DNA of 64,000 nucleotides from Streptomyces sp. HUAS MG91 (GTDB lineage: Bacteria > Actinomycetota > Actinomycetes > Streptomycetales > Streptomycetaceae): assembly GCF_040529335.1 (NCBI RefSeq), contig NZ_CP159534.1, positions 3,100,001-3,164,000 on the forward strand, written 5' to 3'. The notes beneath the pieces were generated by a model that was not told where the DNA came from, did not search any database, and saw only the letters and a list, made by a program, of their open reading frames with translations. Made by a program: the position numbers and the translations under genes. Shown one piece after another: positions 33,305 through 42,532 of the stretch; within the stretch, counting starts at the first letter, position 1, and each line of letters opens with the position of its first letter.

Positions 33305-33727
33305 TCAGCACAGGATCCAGCCCGTGCTCACCGACCGCGCGCCCACCTTCCCCGTCACCCGGACACAACGGTGCCCCGCGTGCACGGTGACAGGACCCGC
33401 GTGATGGGTGTAGCGGCCCGCGTCGACGACCACGCGGTTGCCGCGCGCCTGGACGCCGACCGACATGTACTGGCGGGTGCCGCCGCGCTTGGGGTAGGTG
33501 ACGGCGCAGACATAGCCGTCGTTCTTGTAGACGACCGTCCTGCCGGTGGCGAAGGACAGGGTGCGGACCTTGTGCCCGGAGCAGAGCGCGGCCGCGTGCG
33601 CGCTGCCGACGGACGGACCGCCGAGGACCAGCAGACCCGAGCCGAGCAGCGCGGCCAGCACAAACGCGGCCGGGCGGCGCGGCCCGCGGCGTATGCCGGC
33701 GCCCGCTTCTCCGTCTCTTCGCACCAC
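33305..33727 (-). CDS. Small secreted protein of unknown function
   Basis: A 140-residue protein with a clear Sec signal (basic RRGPRRPAAF, hydrophobic VLAALLGSGLLVLGG, cleavage near AHAAAL). The mature part is about 95 residues with four cysteines (LCSGHK, YVCAVT, HRCVRV, ILC at the C-terminus), consistent with two disulfides, and is beta-rich. GTG at 33727 has GGGAGGG upstream; a second GTG three bases on is also possible. No family recognised. It lies between the S37 protease and the double ABC exporter. Confidence 0.75.
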   Translation of the reverse strand: MVRRDGEAGAGIRRGPRRPAAFVLAALLGSGLLVLGGPSVGSAHAAALCSGHKVRTLSFATGRTVVYKNDGYVCAVTYPKRGGTRQYMSVGVQARGNRVVVDAGRYTHHAGPVTVHAGHRCVRVTGKVGARSVSTGWILC

Positions 33728-33804
33728 ACATCCCTCCCGTCACATCGGCATCAGCGTACTGATGAACGGACGCGCTCCAGGGGTCGCACGGTTGCGCGAA
33801 CCGG

Positions 33805-36800
33805 TCAGGTCGAGGCGCTGACCGGGTCCGCCGCCTCGTCGCCCTCGCCGATGAAGGTGCGCCACAGCCGGGCGTACGTGCCGTCGAGGGCGAGCAGTTC
33901 GTCGTGCGTGCCGTCCTCCACGACCTGCCCGTGGTCCATCACCACGACGCGGTCGGCGCGGGCCGCCGTCGTCAGCCGGTGGGCGACGACGAGGGTCGTG
34001 CGCCGGCCGGCCAGCCGCTCGGTGGCCTGGGTGACCTGCGCCTCGGTGGCGAGGTCGAGGGCGGCCGTGGCCTCGTCGAGGAGCAGGACGTCGGGGTCGA
34101 CGAGCTCGGCGCGGGCCAGGGCGATCAGCTGGCGCTGGCCCGCCGAGAGGTTGCGGCCGCGCTCGGCGACCTCGTGCAGGTAGCCGCCGTCGAGGGTGGC
34201 GATCATCTCGTGCGCGCCGACCGCGCGGGCCGCCGCCTCCACCTCGGCGTCGCTCGCCTCGGGGCGCCCGTACGCGATGGCGTCGCGGATCGTGCCGGGG
34301 AAGAGGTACGCCTCCTGCGGGACGACGCCGAGCCGGTGCCGGTACGAGGTCAGGTCGAGGTCGCGCAGGTCGCTGCCGTCGACGGTGACCCGGCCGCCCG
34401 TCGGGTCGTAGAACCGGGCGACCAGCTTGACCAGCGTCGACTTGCCCGCGCCGGTCTCGCCGACGAACGCGACGGTCTGCCCGGCCGGGATCCGCAGCCG
34501 CACCCCGGTCAGGGCGGTCTCGTCCGTTCCGTACGCGAAGTCGACGTCCTCGAAGGCGATCTCGCCGCGCAGGGACAGCACCTCCAGCGGCTCGGCGGCG
34601 CCCTTCGTGGAGGTCGGCTCGCGCAGCAGTTCCTGGATGCGGCCCAGCGAGACGGTGGCCTGCTGGTAGCCGTCGAAGACCTGGGAGAGCTGCTGCACGG
34701 GCGCGAAGAACAGGTCGATGTAGAGCAGGTACGCGACCAGCGCGCCGGTCGTCAGCGTGCCCGCGTCCACCCGGTGGGCGCCCACCATCAGCACGGCGGC
34801 GGCCGCCACCGACGACAGCAGCTGCACGAACGGGAAGTAGACGGAGATCAGCCACTGGCCGCGGATCCGCGCGCTCCGGTAGCTGTCGCTGCCCGCCGCG
34901 AACCGCTCCCGGCCGTCCTTCTCGCGCCGGAACGCCTGCACGATGCGCAGCCCGGCGACGGTCTCCTGGAGGTCGGCGTTGACGACGGAGACCCGCTCGC
35001 GCGCCAGCTCGTAGGCCTTGACGCTGGAGCGGCGGAAGAAGAACGTGCCGACGATCAGCGGCGGCAGCGTCACGAAGACGACGAGGGCGAGCTGGAGGTC
35101 GATGACGAGCAGGGCGGCCATGATGCCGAAGAAGGTGACGACGGAGACGAACGCGGTGACCAGGCCCGTCTGGAGGAATGTCGACAGGGCGTCGACGTCC
35201 GTCGTCATCCGGGTCATGATCCGGCCGGTCAGCTCCCGCTCGTAGTAGTCGAGCCCGAGCCGCTGCAGCTGGGCGAAGATCTTCAGCCGCAGCGAGTACA
35301 GGACGCGCTCGCCGGTGCGGCCGGTCATCCGGGTCTCGCCGATCTGCGCGGCCCACTGCACGAGCACGGCGAGCAGGGCGAGCCCGGAGGCCGCCCAGAC
35401 CGCACCGAGCGCCAGTTGGCTGACGCCCTCGTCGATGCCGTGCCGGATGAGGACCGGCAGCAGCAGCCCCATGCCCGCGTCGACCGCGACCAGGCCCAGG
35501 CTGATCAGCAGCACCGGCCCGAAGCCACGCAGCAGCCGCCGCAGACCGTAGGAGTCCTCGGCCGTGACGGCCCGTGCCTCGTCGATGTCGGGGGTGTCGG
35601 TGGCGGGCGGCAGCGCGTCCACCTGCGCGAGCAGCTCGGGCGTCGCGGGCATCCCGGACAGCGCGGCGTCCTTGGGCTCCCGGTCACCGGTCCACAGCCT
35701 GGGGGTGACCCCGCGCTCGGCGTCGAACTCGGCGTCCAGCTCCTCGCGCACCGAGGTGTCCTCGGCCGGGGCCGTGGGCAGCGTGTGCCCGGGCGACACG
35801 CCGCCCAGCTCGTCGGGGTCGGTCAGCAGCCGCCGGTAGAGCGGCGACGCGGCCTCCAGCTCCTCGTGGGTGCCGATGGCGGCGAGCCGGCCGCCGTCGA
35901 GGACGGCGATGCGGTCCGCGAGGTTCAGGGTGGAGCGGCGGTGCGCGATGAGCAGGGTGGTGCGGCCCGCCATGACCTGCTTCAGCGCCTCGTGGATCTC
36001 GTGCTCGACGCGCGCGTCCACGGCGGACGTGGCGTCGTCGAGGACCAGCAGGCGCGGGTCGGTGAGGATGGCGCGGGCGAGCGCGACGCGCTGGCGCTGG
36101 CCGCCGGAGAGGGTCAGCCCGTGCTCACCGACCTTGGTGTCGTACCCCTCGGGCAGCTCGGCGATGAACCGGTCGGCCTGCGCGGCGCGCGCGGCGGCCT
36201 CGACCTGCTCGTCGGTGGCGTCCGGAACCCCGTACGCGATGTTCGCGCGCACGGTGTCGGAGAAGAGGAACGAGTCCTCCGGTACGAGGCCGATGGCGGC
36301 CCGCAGCGAGGCCAGGCTCAGCTCGCGCACGTCGTGGCCGCCGACGAGGACGGCGCCGCGCGTGACGTCGTACAGGCGCGGCAGCAGCAGCGAGACGGTG
36401 GACTTGCCGGAGCCGGAGGAGCCGACGACGGCGAGGGTCTCCCCGGCGCGGATCTCGAAGGAGAGCCCGTCCAGGACCGGCCGGTCGCCGCCCGCGTACT
36501 CGAAGGCGACGTCGTCGAACTCGACGGTGGCGGGCGCGTCGGCGGGCAGTTCCTTGGTGCCGTCCGTGAGGGACGGCTCGGTGTCGATGAGTTCGAGGAC
36601 GCGCTCCACACCGGCGCGGGCCTGCTGTCCGACGGTCAGCACGACGGCGAGCATGCGCACCGGGCCGACGAGCTGGGAGAGGTACGAGGAGAACGCGACG
36701 AAGGTGCCGAGCGTGATCTGCCCGCGCACCGCGAGCCAGCCGCCGAGGGCCAGCATCGCGACCTGCCCGAGCGCGGGCACGGCCTGGAGCGCGGGGGTGA

Positions 36801-37542
36801 ACTTGGAGTTGAGCCGGATGGTGCGCAGGCGCCCGGCGAACAGCCGCCGCCCGACCTCCCTGAGCTTCCCGGTCTCCTGCTCCTCCTGCCCGAAGCCCTT
36901 GACGACGCGCACACCGCCGACCGCGCCGTCGACGACCCCGGCGACGGCGGCGGCCTGCGCCTGCGCGTACCAGGTGGCGGGGTGCAGCCGGGAGCGGCTG
37001 CGCTTGGCGATGAACCACAGGGCGGGGGCGACGGCCAGCGCGACCAGGGTCAGCGGCAGCGACAGCCACGCCATGATCACCAGGGATATGAGGAACAGCA
37101 GGAAGTTCCCGATGGTCATCGGGAGCATGAAGAGCAGGCCCTGGATGAGCTGGAGGTCGCTGGTGGCACGGCCGACGACCTGGCCGGTGGACAGCTCGTC
37201 CTGGCGGCGTCCGTCGAGCCGGGTGATCGTGCCGTACATCTCGGTGCGCAGGTCGTGCTGGACGTCGAGGGCGAGCCGGCCGCCGTAGTAGCGGCGGATG
37301 TAGGCCAGGACGTAGACGACGACGGCCGCGCCGATCAGCGCGCCCGCCCACGGGCCCATGGACCGGGTGTGGTCCCCGATGACGTCGTCGATGATCACCT
37401 TCGTGATCAGCGGGACCAGCGCCATGACGGCCATGCCGCCGAGCGAGGCCCCCAGCGCGAGCACGACGTCCTTGGGATAGCGCCAGGCGTACCCCACGAG
37501 CCGCTTCGCCCAGCCCCGCCCGACCTGTTCGTCCGCCGTCAC
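33805..37542 (-). CDS. Double ABC exporter (fused heterodimer, one degenerate ATP site)
   Basis: A 1245-residue protein with two complete exporter halves in tandem. Half 1: membrane domain about 10-310, Walker A GSSGSGKST (374-382), signature LSGGQ (478-482), Walker B LLVLDD with Asp503 in place of the catalytic Glu, switch His534. Half 2: membrane domain about 675-960, Walker A GETGAGKST (1028-1036), variant signature LSAGQ (1132-1136), Walker B LLLDE (Glu1157), His1188. Asp503 plus LSAGQ make one ATP site non-catalytic, as in heterodimeric multidrug exporters. GTG start at 37542. Substrate unknown. Confidence 0.93.
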   Translation of the reverse strand: MTADEQVGRGWAKRLVGYAWRYPKDVVLALGASLGGMAVMALVPLITKVIIDDVIGDHTRSMGPWAGALIGAAVVVYVLAYIRRYYGGRLALDVQHDLRTEMYGTITRLDGRRQDELSTGQVVGRATSDLQLIQGLLFMLPMTIGNFLLFLISLVIMAWLSLPLTLVALAVAPALWFIAKRSRSRLHPATWYAQAQAAAVAGVVDGAVGGVRVVKGFGQEEQETGKLREVGRRLFAGRLRTIRLNSKFTPALQAVPALGQVAMLALGGWLAVRGQITLGTFVAFSSYLSQLVGPVRMLAVVLTVGQQARAGVERVLELIDTEPSLTDGTKELPADAPATVEFDDVAFEYAGGDRPVLDGLSFEIRAGETLAVVGSSGSGKSTVSLLLPRLYDVTRGAVLVGGHDVRELSLASLRAAIGLVPEDSFLFSDTVRANIAYGVPDATDEQVEAAARAAQADRFIAELPEGYDTKVGEHGLTLSGGQRQRVALARAILTDPRLLVLDDATSAVDARVEHEIHEALKQVMAGRTTLLIAHRRSTLNLADRIAVLDGGRLAAIGTHEELEAASPLYRRLLTDPDELGGVSPGHTLPTAPAEDTSVREELDAEFDAERGVTPRLWTGDREPKDAALSGMPATPELLAQVDALPPATDTPDIDEARAVTAEDSYGLRRLLRGFGPVLLISLGLVAVDAGMGLLLPVLIRHGIDEGVSQLALGAVWAASGLALLAVLVQWAAQIGETRMTGRTGERVLYSLRLKIFAQLQRLGLDYYERELTGRIMTRMTTDVDALSTFLQTGLVTAFVSVVTFFGIMAALLVIDLQLALVVFVTLPPLIVGTFFFRRSSVKAYELARERVSVVNADLQETVAGLRIVQAFRREKDGRERFAAGSDSYRSARIRGQWLISVYFPFVQLLSSVAAAAVLMVGAHRVDAGTLTTGALVAYLLYIDLFFAPVQQLSQVFDGYQQATVSLGRIQELLREPTSTKGAAEPLEVLSLRGEIAFEDVDFAYGTDETALTGVRLRIPAGQTVAFVGETGAGKSTLVKLVARFYDPTGGRVTVDGSDLRDLDLTSYRHRLGVVPQEAYLFPGTIRDAIAYGRPEASDAEVEAAARAVGAHEMIATLDGGYLHEVAERGRNLSAGQRQLIALARAELVDPDVLLLDEATAALDLATEAQVTQATERLAGRRTTLVVAHRLTTAARADRVVVMDHGQVVEDGTHDELLALDGTYARLWRTFIGEGDEAADPVSAST

Positions 37543-37689
37543 ACCGTCGCCTCTCGCCAACCCTCTGCTGTGCCGTGATGACCAACACGGCACGCCGCCG
37601 ATTTCATCCCGCCGCAACAATCCGACGGACGTTCGCCCGGGTTTCACAGGTGGCCCCCAGCCTCGGCACAGCCCGCGCCCACCCGCGCC

Positions 37690-39849
37690 GTGCACCTTTC
37701 ACTGGTGACCTCTGCGACCGAACCGCTCCCCCACGCCCCCGCCCCGCCGCCACCGGCGGCCCCGCCGACCGTGCCCCGCGCCCCGCGCTGGTCGCTGCCC
37801 GCGCTGCTCGGCATCCTGGCGCTCGCCGCGGTGCTGTACGCCTGGAACCTGTCGTCCGGCGGCCTGAACAGCTTCTACAGCGCCGCCGTCTACAGCGGCA
37901 CCCAGAGCTGGAAGGCCTGGTTCTTCGGCTCCATCGACGCGGGCAACTTCCTGACCGTGGACAAGCCGCCCTTCGCGCTGATGGTGATGGGCCTGTCCTG
38001 CCGGATCCTCGGCTTCGGCACCTGGCAGATGATGCTGCCGCAGATCGGCGCCGCGCTCGGCACGATCTGGATCCTGCACTCGTCCGTGAAGCGGGTGTGG
38101 GGCCACGCGGCCGCCGCGCTCGCCGCGCTGGTCCTGGCCCTGACCCCGATCACGGTGGCCATCGACCGGGACAACAACCCGGACACGATCCTGCTGCTGC
38201 TGATGGTGGGCGGCGCGGCCCTCGCGCTGCGCGCCACCCGCGACGGCCGGCTCCTGCCGCTGCTCGGCTCGGCCGTCTGCTTCGGCCTGGCCTTCAACAC
38301 CAAGATGCTCCAGGGCTACATCGCGCTGCCCGCCGTCCTCGCCGTGTACCTGTACGCGTCCGGGCTCGGCTGGGCGAGGAAGATCCGCAATCTGGTGCTG
38401 GCCGCCGTGGTGCTCGCGGTCTCCAGTTTCTGGTGGGCGACGGCCGTCTCCCTCGTACCGGCCGACGACCGCCCCTACATCGGCGGCTCCACGGACGGTT
38501 CCGCCTGGGACCTGATCATGGGCTACAACGGCCTGGGCCGGGTCCTCGGCGGCGAGGGCAACGGCGGGGGCGACGGGGGCGGAGGCGGCGGCTTCTCCGG
38601 GGCCGCGGGCCTCGGCCGCCTCTTCAACGACACGCTCGGCGGGCAGATCTCCTGGCTGATCCCGTTCGCGGCGATCGCCCTCGTCGGCGGCCTGGTGCTG
38701 CGCGGGCGCGCCCCGCGCACCGACCTCACGCGCGCCGCGCTGGTGCTGTGGGGCGGCTGGCTGGTGCTGCACTACGTCACGTTCGCGACGGCCGAGGGCA
38801 CCATGCACCCGTACTACACGACCGCGGTCGCCCCCGGTATCGCGGCGCTGTGCGGAGGCGGCGGCGTGATGCTGCTGCGCGCCTTCCGCACCGACAAGCG
38901 GTGGGCGTGGGTGCTGCCGGTCGCGCTCGGTGTCACCGGGATCTGGGCGGTGGTGCTGCTGCGGCGGGCCTCCGGCTGGAACGGGTGGCTGTGGCCGCTG
39001 ATCGCCCTCGTCATGGCGCTCGCGATCGCGGGCCTGCTCGTGTTCCGTACGGCGTCGGGGCGGCGGCTCCGGCTGTTCGCCGCGGCGGTGGCGGCCGCCG
39101 TCGTCGCCTCCGTGGCGGGCCCGGCGGCGTACTCCTTCGCCGAGCCGTTCTCGTCCGGCGCGGGCGGGGGCATGGGCGGCACCAATCCGACGGCCGGGCC
39201 CACGACGGGCGACGGCATGGGCGGACCAGGTGGCGGCGGCGGTGGTCGTGGTGGCTTCCCCGGCGGGGGCGAGATGCCGGGTGGCGGGCAGCGGCAGGGC
39301 TCGGGCAGCCAGCCCGGTGGGATGCCGGGCCAGGGCCAGGGCGAAGGCGGCCAGGAGGGCGGCTCCACCCCGCCGAACGGTGGCGGCGAGCTGCCGGGAG
39401 GCGGCGAGGCGCCCGGCGGCGGCATGGGCGGTGGCGGCATGGGCGGCGGTATGGGCGGCTCGGTCGACAGCGACCTGATCGCGTACCTGGAGAAGCACCG
39501 GGACGGCGCCGAGTGGCTGCTGGCGGTGTCCAATTCACAGTCCGCCGCGCAGATCATCCTCAGCACCAAGAAGCCCGTCATCTCCATGTACGGCTTCACG
39601 GGCTCCGACAAGGGCATGACCGTCGCCAAGCTCAAGGAGCTGGTGAAGAGCGGCCGGTTGCACTACATCCAGGTCGGCGGGAGCGGCATGGGCGGCGGAA
39701 TGGGCGGCGGCAACGACGTCAGCTCCGCGGTCACCGCGTGGGTGAAGAAGCACGGCACGGCGGTGAAGGCGAGCGCGTACAGCAAGAACTCGTCGTCCTC
39801 GTCCGAGTCCTCGTCCCTCTACCGCCTCGACCCGTCGGACGTGAACTGA
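37690..39849 (+). CDS. GT39-family glycosyltransferase with Gly-rich segment
   Basis: A 719-residue membrane glycosyltransferase of the ArnT/PMT-like type. After a Pro-rich start, the catalytic loop SGGLNSFYSAAVYSG...NFLTVDKPPFALM follows the first helix; about ten further helices run to residue about 485. A Gly-rich low-complexity stretch near 490-600 (GGGM, GGGG, PGGG repeats) leads to a small soluble domain (LIAYLEKHRDGAEWLLAVSNSQ onward) with a second Gly-rich loop. It likely moves a sugar from a polyprenyl-phosphate donor to an exported acceptor. GTG 37690 or 37705 could start it. Divergent from the exporter. Confidence 0.88.
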   Translation: MHLSLVTSATEPLPHAPAPPPPAAPPTVPRAPRWSLPALLGILALAAVLYAWNLSSGGLNSFYSAAVYSGTQSWKAWFFGSIDAGNFLTVDKPPFALMVMGLSCRILGFGTWQMMLPQIGAALGTIWILHSSVKRVWGHAAAALAALVLALTPITVAIDRDNNPDTILLLLMVGGAALALRATRDGRLLPLLGSAVCFGLAFNTKMLQGYIALPAVLAVYLYASGLGWARKIRNLVLAAVVLAVSSFWWATAVSLVPADDRPYIGGSTDGSAWDLIMGYNGLGRVLGGEGNGGGDGGGGGGFSGAAGLGRLFNDTLGGQISWLIPFAAIALVGGLVLRGRAPRTDLTRAALVLWGGWLVLHYVTFATAEGTMHPYYTTAVAPGIAALCGGGGVMLLRAFRTDKRWAWVLPVALGVTGIWAVVLLRRASGWNGWLWPLIALVMALAIAGLLVFRTASGRRLRLFAAAVAAAVVASVAGPAAYSFAEPFSSGAGGGMGGTNPTAGPTTGDGMGGPGGGGGGRGGFPGGGEMPGGGQRQGSGSQPGGMPGQGQGEGGQEGGSTPPNGGGELPGGGEAPGGGMGGGGMGGGMGGSVDSDLIAYLEKHRDGAEWLLAVSNSQSAAQIILSTKKPVISMYGFTGSDKGMTVAKLKELVKSGRLHYIQVGGSGMGGGMGGGNDVSSAVTAWVKKHGTAVKASAYSKNSSSSSESSSLYRLDPSDVN

Positions 39850-39859
39850 CCGACACCAC

Positions 39860-39888
39860 GCGACCCCTGACACTTCGTCAGGGGTCGC
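39860..39888. terminator. Terminator after the GT39 gene
   Basis: Arms GCGACCCCTGAC and GTCAGGGGTCGC pair perfectly with a five-base loop, 11 bases past the stop codon. Confidence 0.85.
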
Positions 39889-39946
39889 AGTTGTGTCACA
39901 CGATCGACCCGAAACGTTCACCCAAACACTACGTGTCCATGTCACT

Positions 39947-39979
39947 CTACGCGGGTTGCCCTCCAGTCAACCCGCGTAG
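39947..39979 (+). promoter_or_regulatory. Leader hairpin just before the endonuclease start
   Basis: Arms CTACGCGGGTTG and CAACCCGCGTAG pair perfectly around a nine-base loop, ending 19 bases before the ATG at 39998. If transcribed it would sit directly against the ribosome-binding region, suggesting translational control or an operator. Confidence 0.55.
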
Positions 39980-39997
39980 AACGGACGGACACCCCTC

Positions 39998-40792
39998 ATG
40001 CCCGGAATCCCCATACGCACCGCCGCCCTCACCGCCGCCGCCCTGATGACGGCCGTCGCCCTCCCCCTGGTCACGGCGGGCCCCACCTCCGCCACCACCA
40101 CCGACTACGACGCGACGTACTACAAGAACGCGATCGGCAAGACCGGCGCGAGCCTCAAGTCCTCGCTGCACACGATCATCAGCAGCCAGAGCAAGATCTC
40201 GTACTCCGCGGTCTGGGACGCGCTCAAGGTCACCGACCAGGATCCGAACAACAGCAACAACGTGATCCTGCTGTACAGCGGTGTCTCGCGGGCCAAGTCC
40301 CTCAACGGCGGGGCCACCGGCGACTGGAACCGCGAGCACACCTGGGCCAAGTCCCACGGCGACTTCGGCGAGGTGACGGGCCCCGGCACGGACCTGCACC
40401 ACCTGCGCCCCGCCGACGTCCAGGTCAACAGCGTCCGCGGCAACAAGGACTTCGACAACGGCGGCAGCGCCGTCTCGGGCGGCGGCGGCAGCCTCACCGA
40501 CTCCGACTCCTTCGAGCCGCGCGACGCGGACAAGGGCGACGTGGCCCGCATGATCCTCTACATGGCCGTGCGCTACGACGGCGGCGACGGCTTCGCCGAC
40601 CTGGAGCCGAACGAGAAGGTCAACAACGGCAGCGCCGCCTTCATGGGCAAGCTCTCCGTCCTCAAGCAGTGGAGCGACGAGGACCCGCCGAGCGCCTTCG
40701 AGGAGAAGCGCAACCAGGTCATCTACGACACCTACCAGCACAACCGGAACCCGTTCATCGACCACCCGGAGTGGGTCGACGCGATCTGGTAG
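39998..40792 (+). CDS. Secreted endonuclease I family nuclease
   Basis: A 264-residue exported nuclease. The signal peptide has a hydrophobic core TAAALMTAVALPLV with cleavage near TSATT. The catalytic region is of the Endonuclease I (EndA/NucM) type: WNREHTWAKSHGDFGE with the active-site His near 115, GTDLHHLRPADVQVNSVRGNKDF, and the C-terminal EEKRNQVIYDTYQHNRNPFIDHPEW. It cuts DNA outside the cell, for nutrient scavenging or during programmed death. ATG start at 39998. A strong leader hairpin precedes it. Its stop lies only 19 bases from that of the convergent TPP-enzyme gene. Confidence 0.92.
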   Translation: MPGIPIRTAALTAAALMTAVALPLVTAGPTSATTTDYDATYYKNAIGKTGASLKSSLHTIISSQSKISYSAVWDALKVTDQDPNNSNNVILLYSGVSRAKSLNGGATGDWNREHTWAKSHGDFGEVTGPGTDLHHLRPADVQVNSVRGNKDFDNGGSAVSGGGGSLTDSDSFEPRDADKGDVARMILYMAVRYDGGDGFADLEPNEKVNNGSAAFMGKLSVLKQWSDEDPPSAFEEKRNQVIYDTYQHNRNPFIDHPEWVDAIW

Positions 40793-40811
40793 GCGCCCGG
40801 CGGTCCGTCCG

Positions 40812-42485
40812 TCAGCCCAGGTGCGTCGGCGCGAACATCCTCAGCAGCGCCGGCAGCACGACCACGCTCGGACCGGGCGCGGCCAGGGCGGCGACCAGGT
40901 CCTCGCGGAGCTTCTCCGGTGACGTGCGCACGGCCGGCACGCCGAAGGACTCCGCGAGGGCCACGTAGTCGGGGCGGGTCAGCTCGGTCGCGGTGGCCTG
41001 GCCGAAGGTGTCGTTCATGTACTCGCGCAGGATGCCGTAGCCGCCGTCGTCGACGATCAGCCAGGTGACGTTCAGCGACTCCTGCTTCGCCGTGGCGAGT
41101 TCGGCGATCGAGTACAGGGCGCCGCCGTCGCCGGAGACCGCGAGGACCGGCGTGGTCGGGTCGGCCACCGCGGCGCCGAGCGCGGCCGGGAAGCCGTAGC
41201 CGAGGCCGCCCGCGCCCTGCGCCGAGTGCAGCGGTCCTGGCCAGGCCGACCAGGCCCAGTAGGCGAGGATCGTCATGTCCCAGAAGGACGGGGACTTCGG
41301 CGGCAGCGCGGCGCGGACGGACGCCAGCACGTCCTGTTCCAGGGTGAGTTCCTGTGACGCGATGCGTTCCCGTACGGCGTTCAGGACCTCGGCGACGCGC
41401 GCCGGGGCCTTCTCGTCGGGGCGCTCCCCGACCGTCTCGACGAGCGCCTGCAACGCGAGGCGGGCGTCCGCGTGGATGCCGAGCGCCGGGTGGTTGGACT
41501 CCAGCTTGCCCGCGTCGGCCTCGATCTGGATCACCCGGCCGCGCGGGGCGAACGTGTGGTAGTTCGAGGAGAGTTCGCCGAGGCCCGAGCCGACGACCAG
41601 CAGGACGTCCGCGTCCTCCAGGAAGTCGGTGACGTGCCGGTCCTCCATCCAGGACTGGAGCGAGAGCGGGTGCTCCCAGGGGAAGGCGCCCTTGCCGCCG
41701 AAGGTGCACACCACCGGGGCGTTCACCTTCTCCGCCAGCGCGCGCAGCTTGCCCGCGGCGTCGGCGCGGACCACTCCGCCGCCCGCGATGATCACCGGCC
41801 GCTCGGCCTTCGCGAGCAGGTCGGCGGCGACGGCGGTCAGCTCGGGGCGCGGTACGAGTTCGTGCGGGCCGGCGTCGACGGCCGTGACCTGGGGCAGGGT
41901 GGCCTCGGCGAGCAGGACGTCCTGCGGGATCTCCACGTAGACCGGGCCGTGCGGCGCGCTCAGCGCCGACTCCCAGGCCGCGGCGATCGCCGACGGGATC
42001 TGCGACTGGGTGCGCACGGTGTGGACGGACTTCACCACGTCACGGAAGGCGGCCTGCTGGTCGCGCAGCTCGTGGAGGTAGCCGTGCCGCCCGCCGCCCA
42101 GCCCGGCCACCGGCACCTGGCTGACGATCGTGAGCACCGGCGCGGAGGCCGCGGCCGCCTCCTGGAGCGCGGAGAGGGAGGTCAGCGCGCCGGGCCCGGT
42201 GGACAGGAACAGCGGGGCGACCTCGCCGGTCACCCGGCCGTACGCGTCCGCCGCGAACCCGGCGTTGTTCTCGACGCGCAGGCCCACATAGCGCAGGTCC
42301 GAGCGGCGCAGCGCGTCGAAGAGGCCCAGCGCGTGCTGGCCCGGCAGCCCGAACACGGTGGACGCGCCGAGCCCCGCGAGGGTCTCCACGACCAGATCGC
42401 CGCCGGTCCGCCCGGGCGGCGGGTTGAGGGCCGCTTCGGTCTGGGCCGGGGTGGGCCGCAGGACGAGATCGTGGTCGTGGGTCAT
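40812..42485 (-). CDS. TPP-dependent enzyme (acetolactate synthase-like; candidate 2-ketoarginine decarboxylase)
   Basis: A 557-residue thiamine-diphosphate enzyme with the three-domain acetolactate-synthase layout. The cofactor-activating Glu is in RVENNAGFAADAYGRVTG near 60. The central domain has GGGVVRADAAGKLRALAE. The ThDP/Mg motif GDGGALYSIAELATAKQ ends in VDDGGYGI, with Asp where Asn is common. Its genome neighbours are a ureohydrolase and a symporter, not branched-chain amino acid genes. This suggests a decarboxylase such as AruI (2-ketoarginine) rather than acetolactate synthase. ATG at 42485, 47 bases after the ureohydrolase gene. Confidence 0.82.
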   Translation of the reverse strand: MTHDHDLVLRPTPAQTEAALNPPPGRTGGDLVVETLAGLGASTVFGLPGQHALGLFDALRRSDLRYVGLRVENNAGFAADAYGRVTGEVAPLFLSTGPGALTSLSALQEAAAASAPVLTIVSQVPVAGLGGGRHGYLHELRDQQAAFRDVVKSVHTVRTQSQIPSAIAAAWESALSAPHGPVYVEIPQDVLLAEATLPQVTAVDAGPHELVPRPELTAVAADLLAKAERPVIIAGGGVVRADAAGKLRALAEKVNAPVVCTFGGKGAFPWEHPLSLQSWMEDRHVTDFLEDADVLLVVGSGLGELSSNYHTFAPRGRVIQIEADAGKLESNHPALGIHADARLALQALVETVGERPDEKAPARVAEVLNAVRERIASQELTLEQDVLASVRAALPPKSPSFWDMTILAYWAWSAWPGPLHSAQGAGGLGYGFPAALGAAVADPTTPVLAVSGDGGALYSIAELATAKQESLNVTWLIVDDGGYGILREYMNDTFGQATATELTRPDYVALAESFGVPAVRTSPEKLREDLVAALAAPGPSVVVLPALLRMFAPTHLG

Positions 42486-42532
42486 CGCGGGGCTCTCTCC
42501 TCGAAGGTGCCGGAGGTGGTCCGGTGCTGCGG

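Noticed and set aside
33749..33764. Six-base hairpin CATCAG/CTGATG upstream of the small secreted protein
   Set aside because: Too short to separate from chance in this sequence.
33904..37578. Open frame of about 1224 codons opposite the double ABC exporter
   Set aside because: Composition is a reverse shadow (Arg/Gly/Asp/Val-rich); the exporter with all ABC motifs lies on the other strand.
39230..39480. Gly-codon repeats that could be a tandem DNA repeat or CRISPR-like array
   Set aside because: The unit is short and irregular, and it is in frame with the glycosyltransferase gene.
40812..42485. Acetolactate synthase of branched-chain amino acid synthesis
   Set aside because: No ilvN, ilvC or other pathway genes are near. 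The neighbours are catabolic, so only the general TPP-enzyme call is kept, with the decarboxylase role as inference.
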